Assembly (NCBI GenBank): GCA_020026225.1
Contig: JAHHQU010000051.1
Span: 1 to 15,075, forward strand
Length of the DNA stretch: 15,075 bases
Direction of reading: 5' to 3'
From: Phocaeicola sp.
GTDB lineage: Bacteria; Bacteroidota; Bacteroidia; Bacteroidales; Bacteroidaceae
Under the pieces are notes generated by a model. It did not search any database. It saw only the letters and a program-made list of their open reading frames with translations, and was not told the DNA's origin. Below, piece by piece: positions 1 to 6,922 of the stretch; the stretch's first letter is position 1; every line of letters begins with the position of its first letter. The position numbers were made by a program, and so were the translations under genes.

Positions 1-54
1 TTTCTGCGTCTTATTCAGTTTATATGTTGTAACAGCATGCTCCGATTTTTCCAT
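1..54 (-). CDS. 5' end of an unidentified gene leaving the window
   Basis: A minus-strand frame is open from an ATG at 54 to the window edge (18 codons); an in-frame ATG at 66 would add four codons. A -7-like box lies at 71-78. If transcription starts 5-8 bases after that box, the ATG at 66 would sit on or before the transcript start, so the ATG at 54 is preferred. The peptide is short and charged, with no recognisable motif, so no function can be given. It lies beyond the terminator of the restriction-modification operon and would be an independent gene. Confidence 0.3.
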   Translation of the reverse strand, partial: MEKSEHAVTTYKLNKTQK

Positions 55-70
55 AATCTTCTTCATTTTG

Positions 71-78
71 CAAATGTA
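71..78 (-). promoter_or_regulatory. Possible -7 box of a Bacteroidetes promoter
   Basis: On the minus strand this reads TACATTTG, a full match to TAnnTTTG. No convincing TTG-type -33 element is seen 19-21 bases upstream; that position falls inside the terminator stem at 88-119. It is therefore only half a promoter by sequence. Confidence 0.3.
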
Positions 79-80
79 TA

Positions 81-119
81 AAATAAAAAATACGAGACTC
101 ATTTCTGAATCCCGTATTT
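81..119 (-). terminator. Rho-independent terminator of the restriction-modification operon
   Basis: On the plus strand the arms are AAATACGAGA (88-97) and TCCCGTATTT (110-119). Read on the minus strand they form a 10-bp stem with one G-U pair and a 12-base loop, followed by a T-rich run (90 down to 81). It lies about 50 bases past the stop codon of the dpnA-like gene, where the minus-strand operon should end. Confidence 0.75.
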
Positions 120-167
120 CCATTTACACAAAATATTGTATAGTGCCTGAAAAATAAAGACATAGCA

Positions 168-1043
168 CTACCATGGAATATTATAATCCTGATTTGAGTT
201 TTCGGCTATTAAAAAAATATCAGGAAGAAGAATATGCTTTGCTTTTGCTAACCGTTCGAGATACTCACAACGTACCTGAATGTTATCTATTTCTTCTCTA
301 CGAGCTTTACTCATGGATAGGAATTGTTCTTCCATTTCTAAACCTAAGTATCTTCTACCAAGCAAAGATGCAGCGATACCGGTTGTGGCACTCCCGCTAA
401 AAGGATCAAGTATCCATGCACCAGGTTTTGTTGAAGCCTGTATCAGGCGAACTAACACACCTAAAGGCTTTTGCGTAGGATGCTTTCCACACGATTTTTC
501 CCACTTCCCTATAGCAGGTAAATGCCAAACATCTGTCATTTGCTTATCCCCATTAAGTTCCTTCATTAATTTATAATTGAAATAATGAGGTTTCTTAGGG
601 GATTTTCTTGCCCAAATAATAAATTCTGTTGAGTAAGTGAAATATCGACAAGAAATATTTGGTGGTGGATTTGTCTTAGCCCAAGTTATCATATTCAAAA
701 TCTTGAAACCAAGTTTCTGTAACTGCTGGTGAACACTGAAAATATTGTGATGTGTACCTGAAATCCATATTGTCGCATTCTCTTTCATGTGGTCACGTAC
801 TGAAATAAGCCAACGAAGGTTAAATGCATCCATTTCTTCTAGGGTTGTCGGTTTATCCCAATTACCTTTATTTACACATACTACCTTACCACTCTGACAG
901 CTAATACCACCGCCAGAAAGAAAGTAAGGAGGATCTGCAAATACCATATCAAAACCAAATTTAAATTCTGACAAAGTCTTTACGCAGTCACCTTTTATGA
1001 GTGTGAAGTCGTTATTGGAGGATTTAAAATAGGATGGAATCAT
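168..1043 (-). CDS. dpnA: DpnA-type adenine-N6 DNA methyltransferase (second methylase of a DpnII system)
   Basis: 291 aa. The catalytic motif IV DPPY lies at residues 37-40, followed by FLSGGGIS and a GNWDK segment. HPTQKP is at 188-193 and the AdoMet motif DPFSGSATTG at 213-222. Motif IV before motif I is the beta-class order. The text around DPPYFLS, the WAKTNPPPN stretch and the SCRYFTYSTE block resemble DpnA of Streptococcus pneumoniae as I remember it, rather than HinfI-type enzymes. DpnA methylates adenine in GATC and also acts on single-stranded DNA, which protects incoming DNA. The ATG (1043) shares one base with the AIPR stop codon (TAATG overlap), so translation is probably coupled. 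In the classic locus this gene sits beside dpnM; here it is last, after two extra genes. It is a little longer than the family norm because of a C-terminal tail of about 30 residues. GATC specificity is inferred from family membership. Confidence 0.92.
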   Translation of the reverse strand: MIPSYFKSSNNDFTLIKGDCVKTLSEFKFGFDMVFADPPYFLSGGGISCQSGKVVCVNKGNWDKPTTLEEMDAFNLRWLISVRDHMKENATIWISGTHHNIFSVHQQLQKLGFKILNMITWAKTNPPPNISCRYFTYSTEFIIWARKSPKKPHYFNYKLMKELNGDKQMTDVWHLPAIGKWEKSCGKHPTQKPLGVLVRLIQASTKPGAWILDPFSGSATTGIAASLLGRRYLGLEMEEQFLSMSKARREEIDNIQVRCEYLERLAKAKHILLPDIFLIAENSNQDYNIPW

Positions 1044-2722
1044 TAATTTATACCAAAAAAAGAATTAACGTCATTCAAAAATGATAGTTGAATCAATTTT
1101 CTACTAGGCTTTATATCTGGTTTTGTTGAAGATGATACAAAGGATTCAAAATCGTTTATTAATTGATTATAATCATCTCTACGCAATTTAACAGATAAGT
1201 ATAAAACAAAAAATACTTTTAATTCAAAATATCCCGGATTTTTCTTATATAGGTCTCTAATTTTGAAGAATGATTTTATATATTCTACAGTTTGGGGTGA
1301 TAAAAGTTTCTCATTACAAAAAAGATTATCATATTCCGAAGTAAATATCAACTTCTTTTTATTTGAGACTTGACCGGGATTTCCATTTATTGCATACAAA
1401 ATTTGTCCCAGTTTTTGAAAAGAAATGCAATAAGAATACTTTTTATCATCTTCTCCTGTATCACCTGATTTGCGAATATATAATATATCTTGTTCCGACA
1501 AATAATCTTCCAAATCAATTTGTTCTTTTCTCATGGATTTTAGATCTACCACGGAAATAGCATTTTGGCTATTTGTATATTCACTGATTTTACTTTTAAA
1601 GTCATCGTCATCTACTTTAATAATTCTGAGTTGTACACTAGCATCAGAAAGTTTACTTATATTGTCTTTGTTTTCTCTAGCATATTTATGAATAGTACGT
1701 AAAGTTTGCCCACCATTGATTACTTGAAAGTTCTTAATTGTTAATTCCCATTTTTTATCTAAACCAGCTTTTACAACATTAATATTTTCTGCAACAATGG
1801 TCAAACCATTATTGTAAAAATAAAACCTAGATGGTTCATTCTCCAACGTTTTTAAAATATTACTATTATATTTTGATTTTAGAATGAATCCTCTTACATT
1901 TTCATATAAAACATTCATTTCAATATTTGTATTGAAAAGTCTTGACTCGTCCGTCAACATTGTTGTATTACGTAATTCCGCATCATTACACGTAATACGT
2001 ATTAAATCTGTTAATCTAACACAAAGAGTATATGACTTTTCTGTTGAAATATTATCTTCGCTGTATGTTAATATAGAACCTGCAGGAACAATAATCTTTG
2101 TAGAAATTGGTTGAGGGTGTAATGACATTAATTGAGCTAGTGTATCTAATCCTATACACCTTGTTTCTATCCCGTAAGCATCCCTTAAGTTCTTTAATTC
2201 TTCATTAGAATTATCTATTTCCTTATTTTCATTACTTACTATATAAAATACGATATTCCATATTTCATCACTTTTCGTTTTTTCTATAATAATATCTGTA
2301 TAATCTTTTAATTTTCCTGCGAGTTGATTATTTTCTGTCCGTAATATATTTAGATATTTAGAAGATATGATTGCTTCATTGACCGACTGTTCCTTGTCAA
2401 CATTCCAATTAAGTCTATACTTGAAATTAAACAGGCTTATGTTTTTTGCCTCTTCATCAATATATACAGCATCTATACCTTCATCCTGATATGCTTTATG
2501 AAAAAGCTTTGCGTTAAAATCTTGGTCAGTTATACAATCAGTAATAGATGAGAAATTATCTATTTCCAAAATATTTTTTAGTACCAAATAATAAAAACCA
2601 AAACGCTTTTGGTTGTCATTATCTACAGTAATGTCATTTGGAATTGCTCCTTCCACTTTTGCTAATTCGAAATATCTTTGACATTTCAAATTCAGTCTTT
2701 TATGATCATTTAGCGTTGCCAT
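1043..2722 (-). CDS. AIPR-family protein (abortive infection / phage resistance)
   Basis: 559 aa. AIPR hallmarks are visible: FYFYNNGLTIV at about 300-310, INGGQTLRTIHKY at about 335-347 and YTNSQNAIS at about 382-390. AIPR proteins are often found beside restriction-modification genes and in abortive-infection loci; their biochemical role is poorly defined. The N-terminal part (about 70-105) has the outline of a PD-(D/E)XK fold, with GIDAVYID (D84), a short strand and FNFKYR (N99, K101). The usual acidic residue before the lysine is replaced by N, so catalysis is uncertain. No signal peptide or membrane segment is seen, so it should be cytosolic. A 106-base gap separates it from the upstream nuclease gene and no consensus promoter is visible there. 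Base composition is AT-rich, like the rest of the island. Confidence 0.85.
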   Translation of the reverse strand: MATLNDHKRLNLKCQRYFELAKVEGAIPNDITVDNDNQKRFGFYYLVLKNILEIDNFSSITDCITDQDFNAKLFHKAYQDEGIDAVYIDEEAKNISLFNFKYRLNWNVDKEQSVNEAIISSKYLNILRTENNQLAGKLKDYTDIIIEKTKSDEIWNIVFYIVSNENKEIDNSNEELKNLRDAYGIETRCIGLDTLAQLMSLHPQPISTKIIVPAGSILTYSEDNISTEKSYTLCVRLTDLIRITCNDAELRNTTMLTDESRLFNTNIEMNVLYENVRGFILKSKYNSNILKTLENEPSRFYFYNNGLTIVAENINVVKAGLDKKWELTIKNFQVINGGQTLRTIHKYARENKDNISKLSDASVQLRIIKVDDDDFKSKISEYTNSQNAISVVDLKSMRKEQIDLEDYLSEQDILYIRKSGDTGEDDKKYSYCISFQKLGQILYAINGNPGQVSNKKKLIFTSEYDNLFCNEKLLSPQTVEYIKSFFKIRDLYKKNPGYFELKVFFVLYLSVKLRRDDYNQLINDFESFVSSSTKPDIKPSRKLIQLSFLNDVNSFFGIN

Positions 2723-2828
2723 AACTTAATTGTTATTATTTAATTGTTCTTCGACAATATTTTATTGTAATAACCTAAATCGAAAATTGCATGAATGTTT
2801 ATAGAGTTCTGCACACTAACAATTCTCA

Positions 2829-3605
2829 TTATACATTAATTATACGATATCTACCTGATTTAACAGGTTTAATACTATTATAGTTCTTAGCATCCGTAAA
2901 CTCAAATTGCCAAATATAAAATATATTTTCATTGTTTATAACCCTTTTCTCAAAGAAAATAGTATAAACTTTCTTAGAAGTATTTTCACTCCATTGCCTA
3001 AATGGATAATACAACTGCCTTATTATAACATCTGTTGCTGAGAAGTTTTTTGCTTCAATAAGAACTATTGAATTCTTTCCTTCATACCCTGCATCAACTT
3101 CAGTTTGGACACTTTCTGTATTAAGAGAGTTAATGCCGACATTAAAAGAGAATGGTGGTGTATATTTTCGACCTCTAATCGTTAACACAAGAGAAGGATC
3201 ATTCATAAACGTTCTAATTAAGGAATTAGCATATGCAAAATCTAAGAACTGCATTTCAGAATCACCAATCTTCGAACTCTCTAACTCAAAATCAAGTTTG
3301 CTTGTATAATTTTCTATTGGTGTTGTTATATCAGGAACATCTACATAACCTTCTCCTTTGAGGATATAGTATATTCCATTTTTTTTTGGCAAAATAAACA
3401 ATCCTTTCTTAACAAAAACAGCAGGTCTATCAGAACGAGTATCTTGTTTGCATAATATTCGTGGTTCCTTATCAGCAGTTTCCATAAAAGTTTGACAAGA
3501 TTTCTTTATTTGGTTAGCTGATAATTCAAATGGACCTTTATCAAAATCGTGATTATTAATTCCATAATCACGAAATATTTTATCCCATGCTTTATTTGAT
3601 GCCAT
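2829..3605 (-). CDS. PD-(D/E)XK-type nuclease, putative second restriction endonuclease
   Basis: 258 aa. A clear nuclease core is seen at 169-186: TEVDAGYEG (D171), a hydrophobic strand, then VLIEAKNF (E184, K186), which is a D-X12-E-X-K pattern. It is followed by RQLYYPFRQW (196-205). That arrangement recalls a group of poorly described proteins annotated as type II restriction enzymes (DUF6997-like); this match is from memory and not proven. The N-terminal 110 residues may form a DNA-binding part; FVKKGLFILPKK and YYILKGEGYVD suggest beta strands. The start codon lies 14 bases inside the end of the DpnII-type endonuclease gene, so the two proteins are probably made together. No methyltransferase of a new type stands beside it. 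It therefore either relies on the GATC methylases or attacks something other than unmodified host DNA. Confidence 0.7.
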   Translation of the reverse strand: MASNKAWDKIFRDYGINNHDFDKGPFELSANQIKKSCQTFMETADKEPRILCKQDTRSDRPAVFVKKGLFILPKKNGIYYILKGEGYVDVPDITTPIENYTSKLDFELESSKIGDSEMQFLDFAYANSLIRTFMNDPSLVLTIRGRKYTPPFSFNVGINSLNTESVQTEVDAGYEGKNSIVLIEAKNFSATDVIIRQLYYPFRQWSENTSKKVYTIFFEKRVINNENIFYIWQFEFTDAKNYNSIKPVKSGRYRIINV

Positions 3606-4413
3606 TTATAAATTCATTTATGCTTGTTAAATTGTATATGCTTGGAATGATAGAATAGGCTTCCTGAAGTTTATTCTTAGCATTTCTCCACCCAATACCA
3701 TCTGTAATCCAAACGAATTCAAAATTGGGAACGGAATTTATCTTAGGAGCAATATCAGAATAAGAACGTGCAACCTCATTTAGCTTACTTCCACCGCCAC
3801 TATAGAAATTTACTTCTATCAGATGTGTTTTAGCTTCAGTCTCAATGACAAAATCAAAACGCTTTTCATCATCACCAAGAACTTTTGTGATATCAGGCCA
3901 TTCTCTAGAACAAACTTCCCGACGATAGTTTATACCATTTTTGTCGAAAATATGCGCAACCATATTTTCCATTAAATCTCCACTTCTATTCTTACGAGCA
4001 TTAGTATCCAACCCCGTTTCTATTCCAAAAACATAATCTACAAGATCGTTAATTTTCTTTGATTGAAAAATGCCAGTCAAACCTGTATTGTCAAGAAACT
4101 CAATTACACCATCGATCGAATCAAAAAGTGAATCAAGAACAATACAATTCCCCAAACTATTTATAACCTTCTTCTTACCTTCGCTTCGCACTGCTATTAG
4201 TATGTCCATAACATCGAAAGCTGATTTGTCTCGGTTCCAAATCGTTTCTACAGACTTTCGCATATCCGTAGAACCAATGAGACTATTCAGCATGCAAAGG
4301 CTGAGTTTAATATTATCTACATTCTGAGAAATCTTATCGAAATCACAGAAGAAATCTAATGTCTGATTCGTCTCTTGAAGTTGAGACATGAACTTGTTAA
4401 AATCTTTAGCCAT
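3592..4413 (-). CDS. dpnB: DpnII-type type II restriction endonuclease (GATC)
   Basis: 273 aa, close to the 288 aa of DpnII. Family features are seen in order: an N-terminal helical region, VMDILIAVR (68-76), RKNRSGDLMENMVAHIF (140-156), then KRFDFVIETEA and LIEVNFYSGGGSKLNE (199-213). D187 and E200 fit the PD-(D/E)XK active site, with N202 in the usual lysine position, as I recall for this family. The enzyme should cut double-stranded DNA at unmethylated GATC. It follows the dpnM-like methylase by 64 bases, a gap containing a small hairpin, and overlaps the next nuclease by 14 bases. GATC specificity is inferred from the family and from the flanking DpnM- and DpnA-type methylases. Confidence 0.88.
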   Translation of the reverse strand: MAKDFNKFMSQLQETNQTLDFFCDFDKISQNVDNIKLSLCMLNSLIGSTDMRKSVETIWNRDKSAFDVMDILIAVRSEGKKKVINSLGNCIVLDSLFDSIDGVIEFLDNTGLTGIFQSKKINDLVDYVFGIETGLDTNARKNRSGDLMENMVAHIFDKNGINYRREVCSREWPDITKVLGDDEKRFDFVIETEAKTHLIEVNFYSGGGSKLNEVARSYSDIAPKINSVPNFEFVWITDGIGWRNAKNKLQEAYSIIPSIYNLTSINEFINGIK

Positions 4414-4459
4414 ATTCTATAATCGAACTCGGTATAATTAATAAACAACATCTTCTTCT

Positions 4460-4474
4460 GCATCCAAAGGATGC
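4460..4474 (-). promoter_or_regulatory. Small hairpin between methylase and endonuclease genes
   Basis: GCATCC-AAA-GGATGC is a perfect 6-bp inverted repeat with a 3-base loop in the 64-base gap between the dpnM-like stop and the endonuclease start. It has no T-run, so it is not an ordinary terminator. It could lower endonuclease translation relative to methylase, or be chance. Confidence 0.25.
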
Positions 4475-4477
4475 CAT

Positions 4478-5407
4478 CTATGGTTGTAAATAGTTAACTC
4501 TAAAATTAGACTTTGTTGCGACATAATTACGCACAAGTATCTCCGTTAACTTTCCTCGCTTACTTGGATTAGAATTAATATTACGTGATGCCCAAACTCT
4601 TTCTATATTATAAGCTTCATACAGCAAATCGAAAAAATTATCCTCTTCGTTTTTTCCCTTACAATCTGAGTTACTGAGCATAAAATGAAATTCTGCCTCG
4701 TTGATACGGTCGCAATATTCTTTCAAACGAATTTGAGCATCGTCGTTGAATGCTTCTTTCGCATAATCATTAAAACTAGATGTATCGCTGAGGGGACGAT
4801 ATGGTGGGTCAAAATAAAAAAGTGTATAACCTTGGGCCCTGTTGAATGTAGCATCAAAGTTGCCTGTCATAATTTCCACTCGTTGAAGGAGTTCGCTGTC
4901 TTCTCGAATGGTTACAGGGTCACAAATTAGTGGATTTTTATACTTGCCAAAAGGAACATTAAACAATCCTTTCTTGTTCACGCGGTAAAGTCCATTGAAA
5001 CAAGTGCGATTAAGGAAGAAGAACTTTGTAGTATTTTCTAATGGATTAAGATTCTTCTCGTTATAGCGGTCACGAACAGCAAGAAAAAATTCTTTCCGTT
5101 TTTCTTCCGTTTGTAGTGCGTAGTATTCATCCTGTATTTCCTTTAACGAAGTAATCAACTCTTCAGGCATATCCCTTACCGTACGATAACAATTAGTTAA
5201 ATCAGGGTTCACATCATTGATTACAGCATAACGGATATTAGGATATCGCTGCAACATATAGAAAAGCATGGCACCACCACCCACGAATGGTTCAATGTAG
5301 GTCACATCATTCCAATTCTCAAAATCAGCAGGCAACAAAGCGTCCAGCTGGTCTATGAGTTGGGTTTTACCTCCTACCCACTTAATAAAAGGTTTCGCTT
5401 TTGCCAT
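4478..5407 (-). CDS. dpnM: DpnM/Dam-type adenine-N6 DNA methyltransferase (GATC)
   Basis: 309 aa. Alpha-class order is visible: KWVGGK (9-14, motif X), YIEPFVGGGAMLF (37-49, AdoMet-binding motif I) and the catalytic DPPY at 200-203 within FYFDPPYRPL. The C-terminal SKRGKLTEILVRNY block is typical of Dam/DpnM. The enzyme transfers a methyl group from AdoMet to adenine N6 in double-stranded GATC and so protects the host from the DpnII-type endonuclease encoded next. It starts 2 bases after the stop of the 70-aa ORF, which implies translational coupling, and is the first recognisable gene of the operon. The order methylase before endonuclease suits safe establishment in a new host. Confidence 0.93.
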   Translation of the reverse strand: MAKAKPFIKWVGGKTQLIDQLDALLPADFENWNDVTYIEPFVGGGAMLFYMLQRYPNIRYAVINDVNPDLTNCYRTVRDMPEELITSLKEIQDEYYALQTEEKRKEFFLAVRDRYNEKNLNPLENTTKFFFLNRTCFNGLYRVNKKGLFNVPFGKYKNPLICDPVTIREDSELLQRVEIMTGNFDATFNRAQGYTLFYFDPPYRPLSDTSSFNDYAKEAFNDDAQIRLKEYCDRINEAEFHFMLSNSDCKGKNEEDNFFDLLYEAYNIERVWASRNINSNPSKRGKLTEILVRNYVATKSNFRVNYLQP

Positions 5408-5409
5408 AA

Positions 5410-5622
5410 TTATATAACATTTATTATTACGGATGAGTCAGATAAAGGAGTATAAAAGGGGACGTTGTCATCCTGTACATTAATCATGATATTCTCAACA
5501 ACATAACCATTTGCATTTACGTTTGTAAAAAAATTATCTCTCCATACAACCCTGCAAGCCCTTTTGTTTTCTTTAGGGTATTTTTCTACCTTATCTTTTG
5601 TTTCTTTAGAAATTACTATCAT
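5410..5622 (-). CDS. Small protein of unknown function, first ORF of the restriction-modification operon
   Basis: 70 aa, not recognised. The N-terminal third is rich in lysine and glutamate (ISKETKDKVEKYPKENK); the remainder is a run of probable beta strands (CRVVWRDNFF, GYVVENIMINV, SSVIINVI). No helix-turn-helix is evident, so it does not look like a classic C-protein controller. Its TAA stop is 2 bases before the methylase ATG and its own ATG follows the inverted repeat at 5638-5657. The close coupling and AT-rich composition matching the island argue that it is real. A role in tuning methylase translation or in the defence system itself is possible but unsupported. Confidence 0.6.
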   Translation of the reverse strand: MIVISKETKDKVEKYPKENKRACRVVWRDNFFTNVNANGYVVENIMINVQDDNVPFYTPLSDSSVIINVI

Positions 5623-5637
5623 TGTTTTTTATTTAGT

Positions 5638-5657
5638 CAGCTGGACTTATCCAGTTG
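5638..5657. promoter_or_regulatory. Inverted repeat in the 5' region of the restriction-modification operon
   Basis: CAGCTGGA (5638-5645), spacer CTTA, then TCCAGTTG (5650-5657) pair at 7 of 8 positions. It lies 15-35 bases upstream of the first ORF of the operon. It could be an operator for a repressor or a hairpin in the leader RNA. No T-run follows on the minus strand, so a terminator is unlikely. It could also be a relic end of the neighbouring insertion sequence. Confidence 0.4.
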
Positions 5658-5746
5658 TTCGTTTATTATATAATATTTTAGTAGATGACATTAAAAAGAC
5701 ATACTGCTAAACATCTAATTATCAACAATCTCATTTACAAAACATC

Positions 5747-6670
5747 TTGAAGAACAGTCACTTTAAAGAAAAGTTCGCAGCTTTCTCTATGAAGATTACT
5801 GACTCCAAGGAGTTGGTCAAAGTTAACCAAATCCTCTCGATTATGCAAGAGCATTTCGGAAATTCGATGAATCCGATCCGCATAAAACTTATGGCTTTTA
5901 TGCTTCATACACTTTGTGTGATGCAGACTGTGGGCCTTCACAAACAAACTTCGGCGATTTCTACGTTGGTTAAGTGCGATTCCAATCTTCTCCACATTCA
6001 GAGGTTCATTGCCAACTATGCCCTAAGCCTTAACCTGGCAACAAGAATGATCTTCTCGCTGCTTCCTGTGAAGGATGGTTTGGTTCTGAGCATGGACCGC
6101 ACCAACTGGAAATTCGGTGAGTTCAATCACCTACAAGGGCGTTACATATCCATTACTGTTCAGTCTTTTGGACAAGAACGACAATTTCATTTTTTTGGGA
6201 AATGCAAAGCTATAATGAAACAATTCATCCAACTTCTTGGACATAATCGGACTGTCTTGTAGTCGACCGCGAGTTTAAGGACACAAAGTGGATTGGCTAG
6301 CTCAGCGACAATCGAATTCAATACTACATCCTTATCCGTCAGAACATTTGGGTTGCCAAACCCTCCACGAGAAAAAGAATCAGAGCATGATGGAACTTTT
6401 ATTTTCTCAAGCAGGAGAAGTTCTACTACAAGATCTTTCTGTACGAGGTGCAGTATATCTATCTCGCCGAAAGTCAACCGACCTGAGGATAAAGTCGCAA
6501 TTATAAAAAGCGTTGTGAGAGTGAAACGACATTCCGCCCATGAAATTTCGTGCTTCAACATGGAGGACACACTTGTACTCAGAGGAAGCATCGCACGTCT
6601 GCTTGTGATGGTCTGAAATGCACTTGTATGGACGTATCTCATTGATGAACATAAAGATATAAACATTAAA
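5747..6670 (+). pseudogene. IS4-family transposase, heavily decayed
   Basis: The first 130 or so codons read as an IS4-type DDE transposase (IMQEHFGNSMNPIRIKLMA, RFIANYALSLNLATRMIF, LSMDRTNWKFGE with the first catalytic D). Translating all three frames recovers the rest in pieces: TYKGVTYPLLFSLLDKN (about 6138-6190), MKQFIQLLG (about 6214-6240), VVDREFKDTKWIG then a stop (about 6262-6297), NRIQYYILIRQNIWV (about 6307-6355), NYKKRCESETTFR carrying the catalytic E (about 6500-6540), FNMEDT and finally LIDEHKDINIK. At least four frameshifts and several stop codons separate these pieces, and the usual basic C-terminal end is missing. The apparent start at 5747 is TTG. No convincing terminal inverted repeats or target duplication remain. 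The element lies exactly between the AT-rich defence island and the GC-richer backbone. Confidence 0.88.
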
Positions 6671-6788
6671 CCGACCTACACACCTAAATTCGATATTTTC
6701 ATTTTTTATCATGTACTAAAAAATATAATTAACTTGATAAATATATTTTAGCAAAAGAGAAATTAAATCGTTTATATTTCCTAAACTC

Positions 6789-6835
6789 AAAAGAGTCGTA
6801 TCGAACGTCCACACGGGGTTCGATACGACTCTTTT
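6789..6835. terminator. Strong hairpin terminator, probably bidirectional
   Basis: AAGAGTCGTATCGAAC (6791-6806) and its exact complement (6818-6833) form a 16-bp stem, extended to 18 bp by A-T pairs, with an 11-base loop. A run of seven T follows on the plus strand. On the minus strand four T follow, enough to end the queH transcript. It separates the convergent IS remnant and the queH operon. Confidence 0.88.
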
Positions 6836-6922
6836 TTTGAGGGGAATTTCAGTTCCTGGTGGAAAGTCCCCGTATTTTCAATTTGGCATCAGCAGGTCCG
6901 TTCTACGGAAAGGAAGCTTTTC

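Noticed and set aside
141..170. TAGTGC/GCACTA inverted repeat at the dpnA stop codon
   Set aside because: A six-base stem with an 18-base loop, overlapping the coding end and lacking a T-run; a much better terminator lies at 81-119.
2754..2768. ACAATA-TTT-TATTGT dyad upstream of the AIPR gene
   Set aside because: A/T-rich stem in very AT-rich DNA, likely chance; no promoter box accompanies it.
6187..6712. Minus-strand frames over the IS remnant
   Set aside because: The plus strand carries ordered IS4 transposase blocks across this region, so the minus frames are shadows.
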